From NCBI GenBank assembly GCA_944324495.1, contig CALUWN010000010.1, positions 25,298-89,297 on the forward strand: a DNA stretch of 64,000 bases, read 5' to 3'. This DNA comes from an uncultured Mucispirillum sp. (GTDB taxonomy: Bacteria; Chrysiogenota; Deferribacteres; Deferribacterales; Mucispirillaceae). Shown one piece after another: positions 45,336 to 53,619 of this stretch (within the stretch, counting starts at the first letter, position 1; every line of letters starts with the position of its first letter). The position numbers were made by a program, and so were the translations under genes. The notes beneath the pieces were generated by a model that was not told where the DNA came from, did no database searches, and was given only the letters and a program-made list of their open reading frames with translations.

Positions 45336-46166
45336 ATGTTAAATATTGGATGTCATCTTTCCTCATCAAAAGGCTTTAAACATATGGGGGAAGAAGCTTT
45401 AACTATAAATGCAAATACTTTTCAATTTTTCAGCCGTAATCCTAGAGGTTCAAAAGCTAAAGCTGTTGATAAAAAGGATACTGAAAAATTAAATGAAATA
45501 GCAAAAAACAATAATTTTGCACCTATTTTAGCCCACGCCCCATACACACTTAATGCCTGCTCAAGTGATGAAGGTTTAAGGGAGTTTGCCCGCAATACTA
45601 TGGCTTCAGATTTAGAAATTATGGAGTATATTCCTAATAACCTGTATAATTTTCACCCGGGAAGCCATGTGGGTCAAGGTGTAGATATTGCAATTGATTA
45701 TATTTCTGATATGCTAAATGCCATATTAAAAGAAGAATACCATACAACAGTTTTACTTGAAACGATGTCTGGCAAAGGCAGTGAAGTTGGTGCTTCATTT
45801 GAAGAAATTAGAAGAATTATAGATAAAGTAGAGCTTAACCATAAACTTGGCGTATGCCTTGATACATGCCACGTTTATTCTGCAGGTTATAATATTGTAG
45901 AAGATTTAGACGGTGTATTAGAACAGTTTGATAAAATCATTGGGCTTGAAAGACTTAAAGCGGTGCATTTAAACGATTCTATGATGCCATTTAACAGCAG
46001 AAAAGACAGGCATGAAAAAATAGGTAAAGGTACTATTGGGCTTGATGCTATTATAAAATTTATTAACCATCCAAAACTTGCCCACCTGCCTTACTATTTA
46101 GAAACACCTAACGAACTTAATGGGTATGCTGAAGAAATTAAATTATTAAGAGAAAATCATATGTAA
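45336..46166 (+). CDS. nfo: Endonuclease IV (AP endonuclease)
   Basis: Base-excision repair enzyme that cuts 5' to abasic sites. 276 residues from the ATG at 45336, which has GGAG eight bases upstream; the longer frame from 45291 is rejected. Zinc-site motifs of the family: [46 protein letters not shown] and DRHEKIGKG. The next gene, an Rrf2 regulator, begins 22 bases after its stop codon, which suggests co-transcription. Confidence 0.95.
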   Translation: MLNIGCHLSSSKGFKHMGEEALTINANTFQFFSRNPRGSKAKAVDKKDTEKLNEIAKNNNFAPILAHAPYTLNACSSDEGLREFARNTMASDLEIMEYIPNNLYNFHPGSHVGQGVDIAIDYISDMLNAILKEEYHTTVLLETMSGKGSEVGASFEEIRRIIDKVELNHKLGVCLDTCHVYSAGYNIVEDLDGVLEQFDKIIGLERLKAVHLNDSMMPFNSRKDRHEKIGKGTIGLDAIIKFINHPKLAHLPYYLETPNELNGYAEEIKLLRENHM

Positions 46167-46188
46167 TAAATTGGTTGGGAGAATTAAT

Positions 46189-46617
46189 ATGAAAATCACT
46201 ACAAAATCTATTTATGCAATTAGAGCACTTCATACTCTAAATATGCTTTCTGAAAACAACAAGCCTATTGGTATTGCTGTATTATCAGATAAACTTGGGC
46301 TTTCAAACAAATATTTAGAGCAGATTTTTTCTTCATTAAAAAAGCATAGACTTGTTGTTGCTACAGCAGGTAAATTGGGTGGATATCATCTTTCACGCCC
46401 TGCCTCTCAAATTTCTATATTGGATGTTATCACAGTTATGGATGGTGGCATTATACCAGTACACTGTGTTAATAATAAAGAATGTACTGTATGTTCAGAA
46501 TGCTCCATTAATGGATTATGGACAGAAATGAAAGTCCATATGGAAGAATATCTCAAGGGCATCAGCATTGAATCTTTAATTGATAAAAAATACCCAGTGC
46601 TTGGATGCCCTGATTAA
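46189..46617 (+). CDS. Rrf2/IscR-family transcription regulator with iron-sulfur-type cysteines
   Basis: 142 residues from the ATG at 46189 (GGGAGAA upstream). Winged helix-turn-helix starts MKITTKSIYAIRALHTL, with recognition region LSNKYLEQIFSSLKKHRLV and the wing GKLGGYHLSRP. A cysteine cluster CVNNKECTVCSEC at about 95-107 fits the three [Fe-S] ligands of IscR/NsrR-type members. No isc or suf genes are adjacent; instead it follows nfo, hinting that it senses oxidative or nitrosative stress. Target genes unknown. Confidence 0.85.
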   Translation: MKITTKSIYAIRALHTLNMLSENNKPIGIAVLSDKLGLSNKYLEQIFSSLKKHRLVVATAGKLGGYHLSRPASQISILDVITVMDGGIIPVHCVNNKECTVCSECSINGLWTEMKVHMEEYLKGISIESLIDKKYPVLGCPD

Positions 46618-46625
46618 TACTAAAA

Positions 46626-46982
46626 TTATTTTAATTTTAAATTTTTATAAAACATACCTATAATCACAATTAATGCAGCGCATACAGACAATATTATTCC
46701 GTTCATTTCAAAATAGCCAGAATCTATTCCTGTATATACAGGCATAATAAGTGCAATAATTCCGCCCACTGCTGCAACTGTCTTTTGGTTAAGTACTGCC
46801 ATTACAAGTGCTAAAACAAACCCTGCAAATGTTATGATATTTTCCAGTTCAAATATTAAATCCACCATATTCCTTAAAGTATATTCATTTAAGGATGCAA
46901 AAAATATTGAATCATACAAAAAATATAGCTGTGCTGCTAACCCTAAAACACTAAATAAAATTAATAATTGTTTTGCTTTCAT
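46626..46982 (-). CDS. Small four-helix membrane protein, unknown function
   Basis: 118 residues with about four hydrophobic helices (5-28, 48-66, 69-88, 94-112) and no polar motif. Its ATG overlaps the stop codon of the MATE gene (ATGA), so it is translated with it. It may be a helper of the exporter or simply carried along. No family recognised. Confidence 0.65.
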   Translation of the reverse strand: MKAKQLLILFSVLGLAAQLYFLYDSIFFASLNEYTLRNMVDLIFELENIITFAGFVLALVMAVLNQKTVAAVGGIIALIMPVYTGIDSGYFEMNGIILSVCAALIVIIGMFYKNLKLK

Positions 46983-48385
46983 ACATTACTCTCCTTTAAT
47001 TTATTTAATTTTTCCATTCTTGCTTTTTTAAAAAAATATTTTCTACTTAATCGTTTCATTATAAATACATAAGCTATGACAAGTGGGATAAACGCCCCAA
47101 CCCATGCTATAGGGCTTGCCCATGAAATGCCTGTAAAACCAAAGTAAACAGAAAGTCCAACAGCAGCCACTACCCTCATAATAAGCTCCATAACTCCTGC
47201 AACCGTAGGTATTATACTGTTTCCAAGCCCTTGAAGTGTGCTTCTAAAAACAAGCAGTAATGCTAAAAATGTATACATAGAACAGTTAATTATTAAATAG
47301 GTTTTTGCAAGTGAAATAATTTCTTCAACTTGTGCTGGGTCTTTTACGCTGTCACCTAAAAACAGTCTAACAGAAAAATCTGCAAGCAGCAAGATAATAA
47401 CTGCACTAATTAATGCAAATGCAACAGATACTATACTTCCCTGCTGCACACCCTTTCTAATTCTTGGAATATCACCTGCCCCATAGTTTTGTGCAGTATA
47501 TGTAGCCATGGTTATACCAAAGGATAATAGGCATTGTACAGCAAGCACATCTATTCTTTGAGCTACAGTGAATGCACCAATAGCTAGTGAACCTAAATCA
47601 TTTAATGCCCATTGAAGCACAACTATACCTATTGCAATAATTGCAACTTGAATTGCCATAGGGATACCTACACGAATATGCTCCCATACATCTTTTTTTG
47701 TAATTTTCCAGTCACTGCCCCTTGCCTGTAACTCTGGTACAAAACGCCTTATATATTCAAAACATAAAAGACTTGCTATAATTTGAGAAATAACAGTTGC
47801 AAGCCCTGCCCCTGCAACACCCATATGAAAATAAAGGATTAATATATAATCAAGAGCAATATTTACTATACATGCTACAATCAAGAAATAAAGCGGCCAC
47901 TTACTGTTTCCTATGGCCCTTAACACATTTGAAAAAAGATTAAAAAAAATAGCAGCACCTGTGCCCCAAAAGATTACTATTATATAGTCATAAGCCATAT
48001 CATAAAGCTCTAATGGTGTGCGTATTTTATGTAAAAGATAACCTGCTAATATAACACTTATTATCGTTAATATTACTGTAATTATAGCTGATAATATTAT
48101 AGAAGCAGCTACACTTCTTCTTACGCCCTCCATATCCTTATTGCCAAACTTTTGTGCTGTAATAATGGAAAAACCACCTGTAAGACCTTGAGCAAACCCT
48201 ATCATAAAAAATACCAGTGACCCAGTTACGCCAACTGCTGCTAGTGCATCTAAACTAATAGTTCTTCCCACAATCATAGTATCTGCTGTATTATAAAGCT
48301 GCTGAAATATGTTGCCTATTAATAAAGGAGCTGTAAATAAAATAATGAGCTTTAAAGGACTGCCTACTGTTAAATCTTTTTTCAT
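46979..48385 (-). CDS. MATE-family multidrug/Na+ or H+ antiporter
   Basis: 468 residues and 12 predicted helices in two homologous halves. Family motifs: FTAPLLIGNIFQQLYNTADTMIVGR at the N-terminus, ALAAVGVTGS and the second-half TYTAQNYGAGD. The N-terminus DLTVGSPLKLI is typical of the DinF/NorM-like group seen in gut anaerobes. It probably exports cationic drugs or metabolites; the substrate is not predictable. AAGGTG lies before the ATG. Confidence 0.92.
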   Translation of the reverse strand: MKKDLTVGSPLKLIILFTAPLLIGNIFQQLYNTADTMIVGRTISLDALAAVGVTGSLVFFMIGFAQGLTGGFSIITAQKFGNKDMEGVRRSVAASIILSAIITVILTIISVILAGYLLHKIRTPLELYDMAYDYIIVIFWGTGAAIFFNLFSNVLRAIGNSKWPLYFLIVACIVNIALDYILILYFHMGVAGAGLATVISQIIASLLCFEYIRRFVPELQARGSDWKITKKDVWEHIRVGIPMAIQVAIIAIGIVVLQWALNDLGSLAIGAFTVAQRIDVLAVQCLLSFGITMATYTAQNYGAGDIPRIRKGVQQGSIVSVAFALISAVIILLLADFSVRLFLGDSVKDPAQVEEIISLAKTYLIINCSMYTFLALLLVFRSTLQGLGNSIIPTVAGVMELIMRVVAAVGLSVYFGFTGISWASPIAWVGAFIPLVIAYVFIMKRLSRKYFFKKARMEKLNKLKESNV

Positions 48386-48490
48386 ATTATCACCTTCTAA
48401 AATAATATGATTTAATCAAATTCAACCTACACTACAAAAAAGAAAAAATAATGTAAAGAGTTATTTTATAGTTCTAGACAAAAAAATAAA

Positions 48491-48514
48491 GGCTGTTTTA
48501 TAGTTTAAACAGCC
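48491..48514 (-). terminator. Intrinsic terminator after the lipoprotein gene
   Basis: 8-base perfect stem (48491-48498 with 48507-48514), 8-base loop, followed on the minus strand by TTTATTTTTTT; 9 bases past the stop codon. Confidence 0.8.
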
Positions 48515-48522
48515 CTTTTGTT

Positions 48523-49197
48523 TTAATTATTTAATATTGAGTGCACTTCTTCTACTACTTGAAGCGTTTTTTTAAAAAGTTTTAAATCTTCACCTTTTAA
48601 TGTTTTACTATATTTTCTGCCTGCTGAACTTCTGCCTTCTATTATAATTTCTTTTGCATTTACAAGCTGCTTTAAAATTTTAATATCTGAATATATAAAC
48701 TGCTGATTACCATATAAATATGAGTCATAATCTGTCTTATCTTTTAATACAATGGGGTTTCCATCATATGTTAATGTAAAATCTCGTATTTTTGCACCTA
48801 TACTGGTTATATGAGTATTTTTTTCATCATCCTTGCTTAATGCTACTTCAATAGTTAAATACATTTTGCCCTTATTAATCTGGTTTGCCATTATATTTGC
48901 ACCCATAATAATATTATTTTTTATGACAAGAGTATGGATGCTCTCTAAGGAAGTATAGCGTTCATCATTATTATATTCTATGATAAACTGTTCATTTCCC
49001 ATATCGTAGTAATCTTTTTCCGAATTAGACCTGCTTGAATACTCTTTAAGCTTATACCCTTGTTTCTTTAAATAAGCATCAATTCTTTCAATTTTTTCAT
49101 CAAAATTTGTTCTGCTTTTTGAAAACATTGTTCCAAACACACTGCAGCCTGAAGTTATAAATAATAATATAACAAGCAATAATATTCCTTTTCTCAT
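48523..49197 (-). CDS. Lipoprotein of unknown function behind a C9-spacer promoter
   Basis: 224 residues from the ATG at 49197, with AGGTG six bases upstream; the GTG at 49206 overlaps that Shine-Dalgarno and is rejected. Signal MRKGILLLVILLFITSGC ends in a lipobox (ITSGC), so the Cys at 18 is lipid-modified. The mature part is mixed alpha/beta with alternating strands (about 75-200) and no motif I recognise. Monocistronic: own terminator and own promoter. Because the promoter spacer contains nine C residues, its expression may switch on and off; surface lipoproteins are common targets of such switching. Confidence 0.75.
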   Translation of the reverse strand: MRKGILLLVILLFITSGCSVFGTMFSKSRTNFDEKIERIDAYLKKQGYKLKEYSSRSNSEKDYYDMGNEQFIIEYNNDERYTSLESIHTLVIKNNIIMGANIMANQINKGKMYLTIEVALSKDDEKNTHITSIGAKIRDFTLTYDGNPIVLKDKTDYDSYLYGNQQFIYSDIKILKQLVNAKEIIIEGRSSAGRKYSKTLKGEDLKLFKKTLQVVEEVHSILNN

Positions 49198-49227
49198 TTT
49201 TTTCACCTGCCAATCTTTAGTTGGCGG

Positions 49228-49255
49228 ATTGTATAATGGGGGGGGGATTTGTCAA
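49228..49255 (-). promoter_or_regulatory. Promoter of the lipoprotein gene with a C9 tract in its spacer
   Basis: On the minus strand TTGACA (49255-49250), a 16-base spacer containing C9, then TACAAT (49233-49228). The predicted start is near 49221, 24 bases before the ATG. Changes in tract length would move the spacer away from or toward the 17-base optimum, as known for porA and opc in Neisseria. Confidence 0.7.
49238..49246 (+). repeat. G9 homopolymer in the lipoprotein promoter
   Basis: Nine consecutive G on the plus strand, one of only two runs of this length in the window; the other is at 35637-35645. Confidence 0.9.
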
Positions 49256-49335
49256 GAAAAAAATTTATTTAGAATATAATTCTGTTTATATAAACAAAAC
49301 AACAGTGTTTTTTGATATATAAATTTGGATAAAAA

Positions 49336-49357
49336 AAGCCTTGCTTATGCAAGGCTT
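49336..49357 (-). terminator. Intrinsic terminator after tRNA-Asn
   Basis: 9-base perfect stem (49336-49344 with 49349-49357), 4-base loop, then T7 on the minus strand. Confidence 0.88.
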
Positions 49358-49365
49358 AAAAGAAG

Positions 49366-49438
<73 letters not shown>

Positions 49439-49471
49439 ATGGTGAAGAGGTTACCCTCTCAACGTTTGAGA

Positions 49472-49500
49472 AGTAAACCATATTTTAAGTTGCTTGTCAA
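49472..49500 (-). promoter_or_regulatory. Probable promoter of tRNA-Asn
   Basis: On the minus strand TTGACA (49500-49495), 17 bases, TTTACT (49477-49472), about 34 bases before the tRNA 5' end. Confidence 0.5.
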
Positions 49501-49518
49501 CAACTTTTTTTATTTTTT

Positions 49519-50544
49519 TTACATTTCTTCTTCAGGGTCCATTAATGTTAAATCTGCAATGCAGCCACCCCAAGAAAGACCTACACCAAAGCCCATTAAA
49601 AGAGCTCTTCTGCCAAGAGGAATATCTAATGACTGCATTTTATTTATTGCAATAGGTATTGTAGCTGAAGCAGTATTACCTGTATCTTCGCAGTCATTAA
49701 AATATCTACCGTCATCTGGTATTTTGCAGACTTTCTGTATTGTCTGTAACATAAATTTATTTGCCTGATGGAAAATAAAATTATCTATATCATCAAGAGA
49801 TAACATATTTTTTTCTAAAATAGAGTTAAGCATAGGTGGTACAACTGTTTGAGTAAACTGTACAACACCTTTACCGTCCATATATATTGTAGCATCAGTT
49901 CTTACATTACCATACTGGTCCTCAATTTCCCTGTATGCTTCTTCCCTGTCTGCATATTTCATACGCATCATACCATAGTTTACAATAATTTTCATAAAAT
50001 CCACACCATTTGTACCAAACTGGAAACCACGAAGATACTCTGTTCTTGAATATGTAGAAGATACTAAAGTAGCAGCTGCTGCATCACCAAAAAGTGGTTT
50101 TGTTCTCATATCTTTTGGGTGGATAAGTTTAGTTAATGTATCAGCTGTTATAAGCAGTACATTATTTGCCTGGCCTGATTCTATTAATGCTTTTGAAAGG
50201 GAAAGACCGTAAATATAACCTGTACAGCCATGGTTATAGTCTACTGTCATACAGTTTGTTTTAAGCCCAAGCCTGCCGTGAATTATACATGATGTAGCAG
50301 GCATAATATAGTCTGGTGTTTCAGTACAGAAGATTAATGCATCTATATCTTCCTTATTAACTTTATACTTTTCAAACATAATATTTGCTGCTTCTACAGC
50401 TAAATCTGAAGAGCATTCGTGGGGAAGTGCCACAGGGCGTCTTGATACCCCTATCTTACTTGTAATACGATTTTCTGGGTTATTAAACTCAAAATTATTT
50501 GGGTAGTAAGATGTAATGTGCTTAATATAAGCTCGTTTTGCCAT
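49519..50544 (-). CDS. FabH-like 3-oxoacyl-ACP synthase III
   Basis: 341 residues from the ATG at 50544 (MAKRAYIKHITSYYPNN); the 38 extra residues of the longest frame are rejected. Catalytic triad of ketoacyl synthase III: Cys in DYNHGCTGYIYGLS (about 116), His in FIFHQANKFM (about 259) and Asn in CEDTGNTASATIPI (about 289). C-terminal GVGLSWGG matches FabH. It stands alone, away from any fatty-acid operon, and the sequence is somewhat unlike housekeeping FabH (two-residue DY before NHGC). It may start a special fatty acid or secondary product rather than bulk synthesis. Confidence 0.85.
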   Translation of the reverse strand: MAKRAYIKHITSYYPNNFEFNNPENRITSKIGVSRRPVALPHECSSDLAVEAANIMFEKYKVNKEDIDALIFCTETPDYIMPATSCIIHGRLGLKTNCMTVDYNHGCTGYIYGLSLSKALIESGQANNVLLITADTLTKLIHPKDMRTKPLFGDAAAATLVSSTYSRTEYLRGFQFGTNGVDFMKIIVNYGMMRMKYADREEAYREIEDQYGNVRTDATIYMDGKGVVQFTQTVVPPMLNSILEKNMLSLDDIDNFIFHQANKFMLQTIQKVCKIPDDGRYFNDCEDTGNTASATIPIAINKMQSLDIPLGRRALLMGFGVGLSWGGCIADLTLMDPEEEM

Positions 50545-50891
50545 AATAAAAAACCTCTTTAAAAAATAATGGCGTGGCGGAGAAAGACAAATAAATACAT
50601 TTAGTTTTTTAAAAAAAGCGCCACAAAATAAAAACAAAGTTGATAAATTCATTATCAAGCAAACTTATTCATAATATATTTATAAACTTTTGACAAGGAA
50701 AAAATGAAGAATATTCATTATTACTATGTAATTTGCTGCTAAATTATTTCATAAAAAAACAGCCTGTTTAATATATAAACAGGCTGTTTCTATTTTATTA
50801 ACTATGCTTCTGCATAATCATGTTTTTTCTTTTTACCTAAAAGATAATTTTATTATTAGTGATATATTTTATAAATATATTTATACTATTT
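50545..50891. other. Intergenic region upstream of the FabH-like gene
   Basis: About 350 bases. Contains the terminator at 50757-50789 and AT-rich DNA that must hold the FabH-like promoter. No gene or further structure found. Confidence 0.5.
50757..50789 (-). terminator. Intrinsic terminator of the long leftward gene cluster
   Basis: 14-base perfect stem (50757-50770 with 50776-50789), 5-base loop, then T7 on the minus strand. It lies about 100 bases past the RsmI-like stop codon and closes the his-to-rsmI run. Confidence 0.9.
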
Positions 50892-51557
50892 TTATATTTT
50901 TTTGCCACCTGCTACAATTACAAATGGTGCTTTTATACCCTCTAGTTTTTCCAGTAATTTATCAGGGTAGTCATAATATGTTGCCTCATCTTGTGAGCCA
51001 AGATTTAGTGATATGCTTATTTTGCGTTTAATATGCACCATATCTTTTAATGTGGCAGTTAAAGCGTAAGGGCGTTCCATAAAAACAACAGTTTCTTTAC
51101 TTTTTTCTATACGTTCAAAGAATTTCCTGCGTTCATCTACTTTTCTTGGTGGAAAGCCTGCAAAATAAAATGTTTTAGCATTAATGCCTGATACACTTAT
51201 GGCACTTGTTATAGAGCTTGGCCCCGGAAGACTTATAATCTTTATGCCTTTATCTCTGCACATGGCAATAAGTTTATAGTCTGGGTCTGAAATACATGGG
51301 GTACCAGCATCTGAAAACAATACTGAATACTCTGATTTTTCTATTTTTTCTAAGATATTTTTTCGTTCATCATCTGTAGAATGTTCGTTTACTAATACTA
51401 TTTCTGCACTGCTCTTTGCAATATTTTGCATTTTAAGTGCTATCTTTCTTTCTTCGCCTATTATTAGGCTGCATTTATTAATAGTATTAATTGTTTTATC
51501 AGGTATATCTTTTAGGTTTTCACTAATAGATATACCTGCCACATATAAAACTGCCAT
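50892..51557 (-). CDS. RsmI-like tetrapyrrole-methylase-fold SAM methyltransferase, short form
   Basis: 221 residues, whereas RsmI, which 2'-O-methylates C1402 of 16S rRNA, is usually 270-290. Conserved pieces are present: SDAGTPCISDPDYKLI, LPGPSSITSAISVSG and FAGFPPRKVDERRKFF. The usual ED/TR motif of the N-terminal half is replaced by GEERK, and the C-terminal 50-60 residues are missing. It follows serS by 6 bases. Either a genuine short subgroup of COG0313 or a divergent RsmI; the substrate is uncertain. Confidence 0.75.
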   Translation of the reverse strand: MAVLYVAGISISENLKDIPDKTINTINKCSLIIGEERKIALKMQNIAKSSAEIVLVNEHSTDDERKNILEKIEKSEYSVLFSDAGTPCISDPDYKLIAMCRDKGIKIISLPGPSSITSAISVSGINAKTFYFAGFPPRKVDERRKFFERIEKSKETVVFMERPYALTATLKDMVHIKRKISISLNLGSQDEATYYDYPDKLLEKLEGIKAPFVIVAGGKKI

Positions 51558-51563
51558 TTAGTA

Positions 51564-52835
51564 TCAGCCTTTTTTAATAATATCTAATCCACCTAAGTAT
51601 GGGCGTAATGCTTCTGGAATAGTAACAGAGCCGTCTACATTTTGGTAGTTTTCTAATACTGCCACTAATGTTCTTCCTACAGCAAGCCCTGAGCCATTGA
51701 GTGTATGTGCAAATTTTACTTTGCCATCTTTATCTCTGTATCTGATATTTGCTCTGCGTGCTTGATAATCTTTAAAATTTGAGCATGATGATATTTCCCT
51801 GTAGCAGTTCTGCCCTGGAAGCCATACTTCTAAATCATATGTTTTTGCACTGGAAAAACCAATATCTCCAGAGCTTAATGCCATTACTCTATATGGAAGA
51901 TTTAATGCCTGAAGCACCATTTCTGCATCATGAGTTAGTTTTTCATGTTCTTCTACTGAAGTTTCAGCACTGCATATTTTTACAAGCTCCACCTTATTAA
52001 ACTGGTGGTTTCTTATAAGCCCTTTTGTATCTTTTCCATAGCTTCCTGCCTCTCTTCTAAAACAGGCTGTTAATGATGTATTATATATTGGTAAATCTTT
52101 ATTATCTAATATCTCATCAGAATAAAGATTAGTAACAGGAATTTCTGCTGTAGATATTAAATATAAATTATCTCTTTCGCAGATATAAGCTTCCTCTGCA
52201 AATTTTGGCAGCTGCCCTGTACCTATCATAGATTTTGTATTAACAAGGTAAGGCACACTCATTTCTATATATCCTTTCTCCCTGTGCATATCAAGCATTA
52301 ATGAAGATATTGCCCTGTCAAGCCTTGCCCCAAGCCCTGCTAAAACATTAAAGCGAGATTCTGCAATTTTTACACCACGTTCAAAATCAATTATCCCTAA
52401 ATCTGCACCAATATCCCAGTGGTTTTTTGGCTCAAAATCAAACTTTTTTGGATGCCCCCATTTGCGTACTTCCACATTATCCTTTTCATCTTTTCCAACA
52501 GGGGTTGTATCATCAATAAGGTTAGGCAGATTAAGCAGCATATTTTTAATGTTTTCATCACAAGTATTAAGGGCAGCATCTAACTCCTGCATTTTAGAAG
52601 CATCACGTTTTACCTGCTCTTGAAGTTCTGTAGTATCTTTTCCCTCTTTTTTTAATATGCCAACCTGCTTAGAAATAGCATTACGGTCTGCCTTTAATTT
52701 TTCCACTTCATTAATTATATCTTTTCGCTTACTGTTTTCAGCAACTAAAGTATCAAAATCAAATTCATAGTTTCTGTTTTTTGTTTTCTCTTTTACTTCA
52801 TCTAGATTGCTTAAAATATATTTTAAATCAAGCAT
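51564..52835 (-). CDS. serS: Seryl-tRNA synthetase
   Basis: 423 residues. Charges tRNA-Ser and tRNA-Sec. An N-terminal antiparallel coiled coil (about 30-100) grips the tRNA; class II motifs follow: motif 2 TACFRREAGSYGKDTKGLIRNHQF and motif 3 LNGSGLAVGRTLVAVLENYQ. Family block YREISSCSNFKDYQARR is intact. It sits in the run between bamD (10 bases upstream) and the RsmI-like gene. Confidence 0.96.
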   Translation of the reverse strand: MLDLKYILSNLDEVKEKTKNRNYEFDFDTLVAENSKRKDIINEVEKLKADRNAISKQVGILKKEGKDTTELQEQVKRDASKMQELDAALNTCDENIKNMLLNLPNLIDDTTPVGKDEKDNVEVRKWGHPKKFDFEPKNHWDIGADLGIIDFERGVKIAESRFNVLAGLGARLDRAISSLMLDMHREKGYIEMSVPYLVNTKSMIGTGQLPKFAEEAYICERDNLYLISTAEIPVTNLYSDEILDNKDLPIYNTSLTACFRREAGSYGKDTKGLIRNHQFNKVELVKICSAETSVEEHEKLTHDAEMVLQALNLPYRVMALSSGDIGFSSAKTYDLEVWLPGQNCYREISSCSNFKDYQARRANIRYRDKDGKVKFAHTLNGSGLAVGRTLVAVLENYQNVDGSVTIPEALRPYLGGLDIIKKG

Positions 52836-52845
52836 AAATCACCTT

Positions 52846-53619
52846 TTATTTATTTTTTTCTTTTAATTTTTCTTTTTCTTTCTTTTCTTTATAATTATTT
52901 ATTAATTTTTTAACTTTTTCCACATATTTATCCTGCTGCTTAATAACTTCTAAATTTTCTGCATAAAGCACAGCTTCTGATAACTCATCCTTTTTAAGCA
53001 GCAGCTTTGCAGCTCTATATACTGCTTCACCATAATATGATGTATCGCTGTAATGGTTTATAATATATTTATACCTTAAAAGCTCTGGCTCGCTTTTCAA
53101 TATTCGTGCATAGTATTTTGCAATACTCATTTCTTTTTTTGCCAGCCTGTCCCTTAAAAGCTCTATACGTAAATCAACATCATATTCTTCCACTAAATCT
53201 GGATATCTTTTTTTAACAAGCTCTAAATAATAAAGCGAACGCTCAGTATTTGTCTGGTCTTGGGCTGCATATCGCACAATATTAAAATAAGCAAGCCCTA
53301 AACGAACCGTAGCAAGCTTAACATTTTCCCAGTCTTTATACACTTCTATATATACTTCATAAACTGCAATAGCATCTTCATATTTGCCAGATAAAAAATA
53401 GCTGTCTGCAAGGGAAAGCTGTATTTCTGCCACATATGCTGGTGTTTCTGCCCGCACCAGTGCCTGTTCATATCGCTCTGCTGCATCATTATATTTTCCT
53501 TCATATGCCAAATTATCGCCCAGCTCTTTATAATATTCTGCTGGCTTATCAATCTCTATTTCCTTAGCACAACCATAGGCTAAAATAATAAGTACTATTA
53601 CAAGTAATATTTTTTTCAT
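52846..53619 (-). CDS. bamD: Outer-membrane assembly lipoprotein BamD-like
   Basis: 257 residues. Lipoprotein signal with lipobox LAYGC (Cys at 17), then five TPR-like helical pairs (about 25-240) and a lysine/glutamate-rich tail. The DQTNTERSLYYLELVKKRYPD block resembles the DQT...F..RYP region of BamD. As part of the BAM complex it helps insert beta-barrel proteins into the outer membrane. Its ATG overlaps the rimO stop codon by one base (TAATG), so the two are translationally coupled. It could instead be a more general TPR lipoprotein (YfiO-like), but length and lipobox favour BamD. Confidence 0.82.
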   Translation of the reverse strand: MKKILLVIVLIILAYGCAKEIEIDKPAEYYKELGDNLAYEGKYNDAAERYEQALVRAETPAYVAEIQLSLADSYFLSGKYEDAIAVYEVYIEVYKDWENVKLATVRLGLAYFNIVRYAAQDQTNTERSLYYLELVKKRYPDLVEEYDVDLRIELLRDRLAKKEMSIAKYYARILKSEPELLRYKYIINHYSDTSYYGEAVYRAAKLLLKKDELSEAVLYAENLEVIKQQDKYVEKVKKLINNYKEKKEKEKLKEKNK

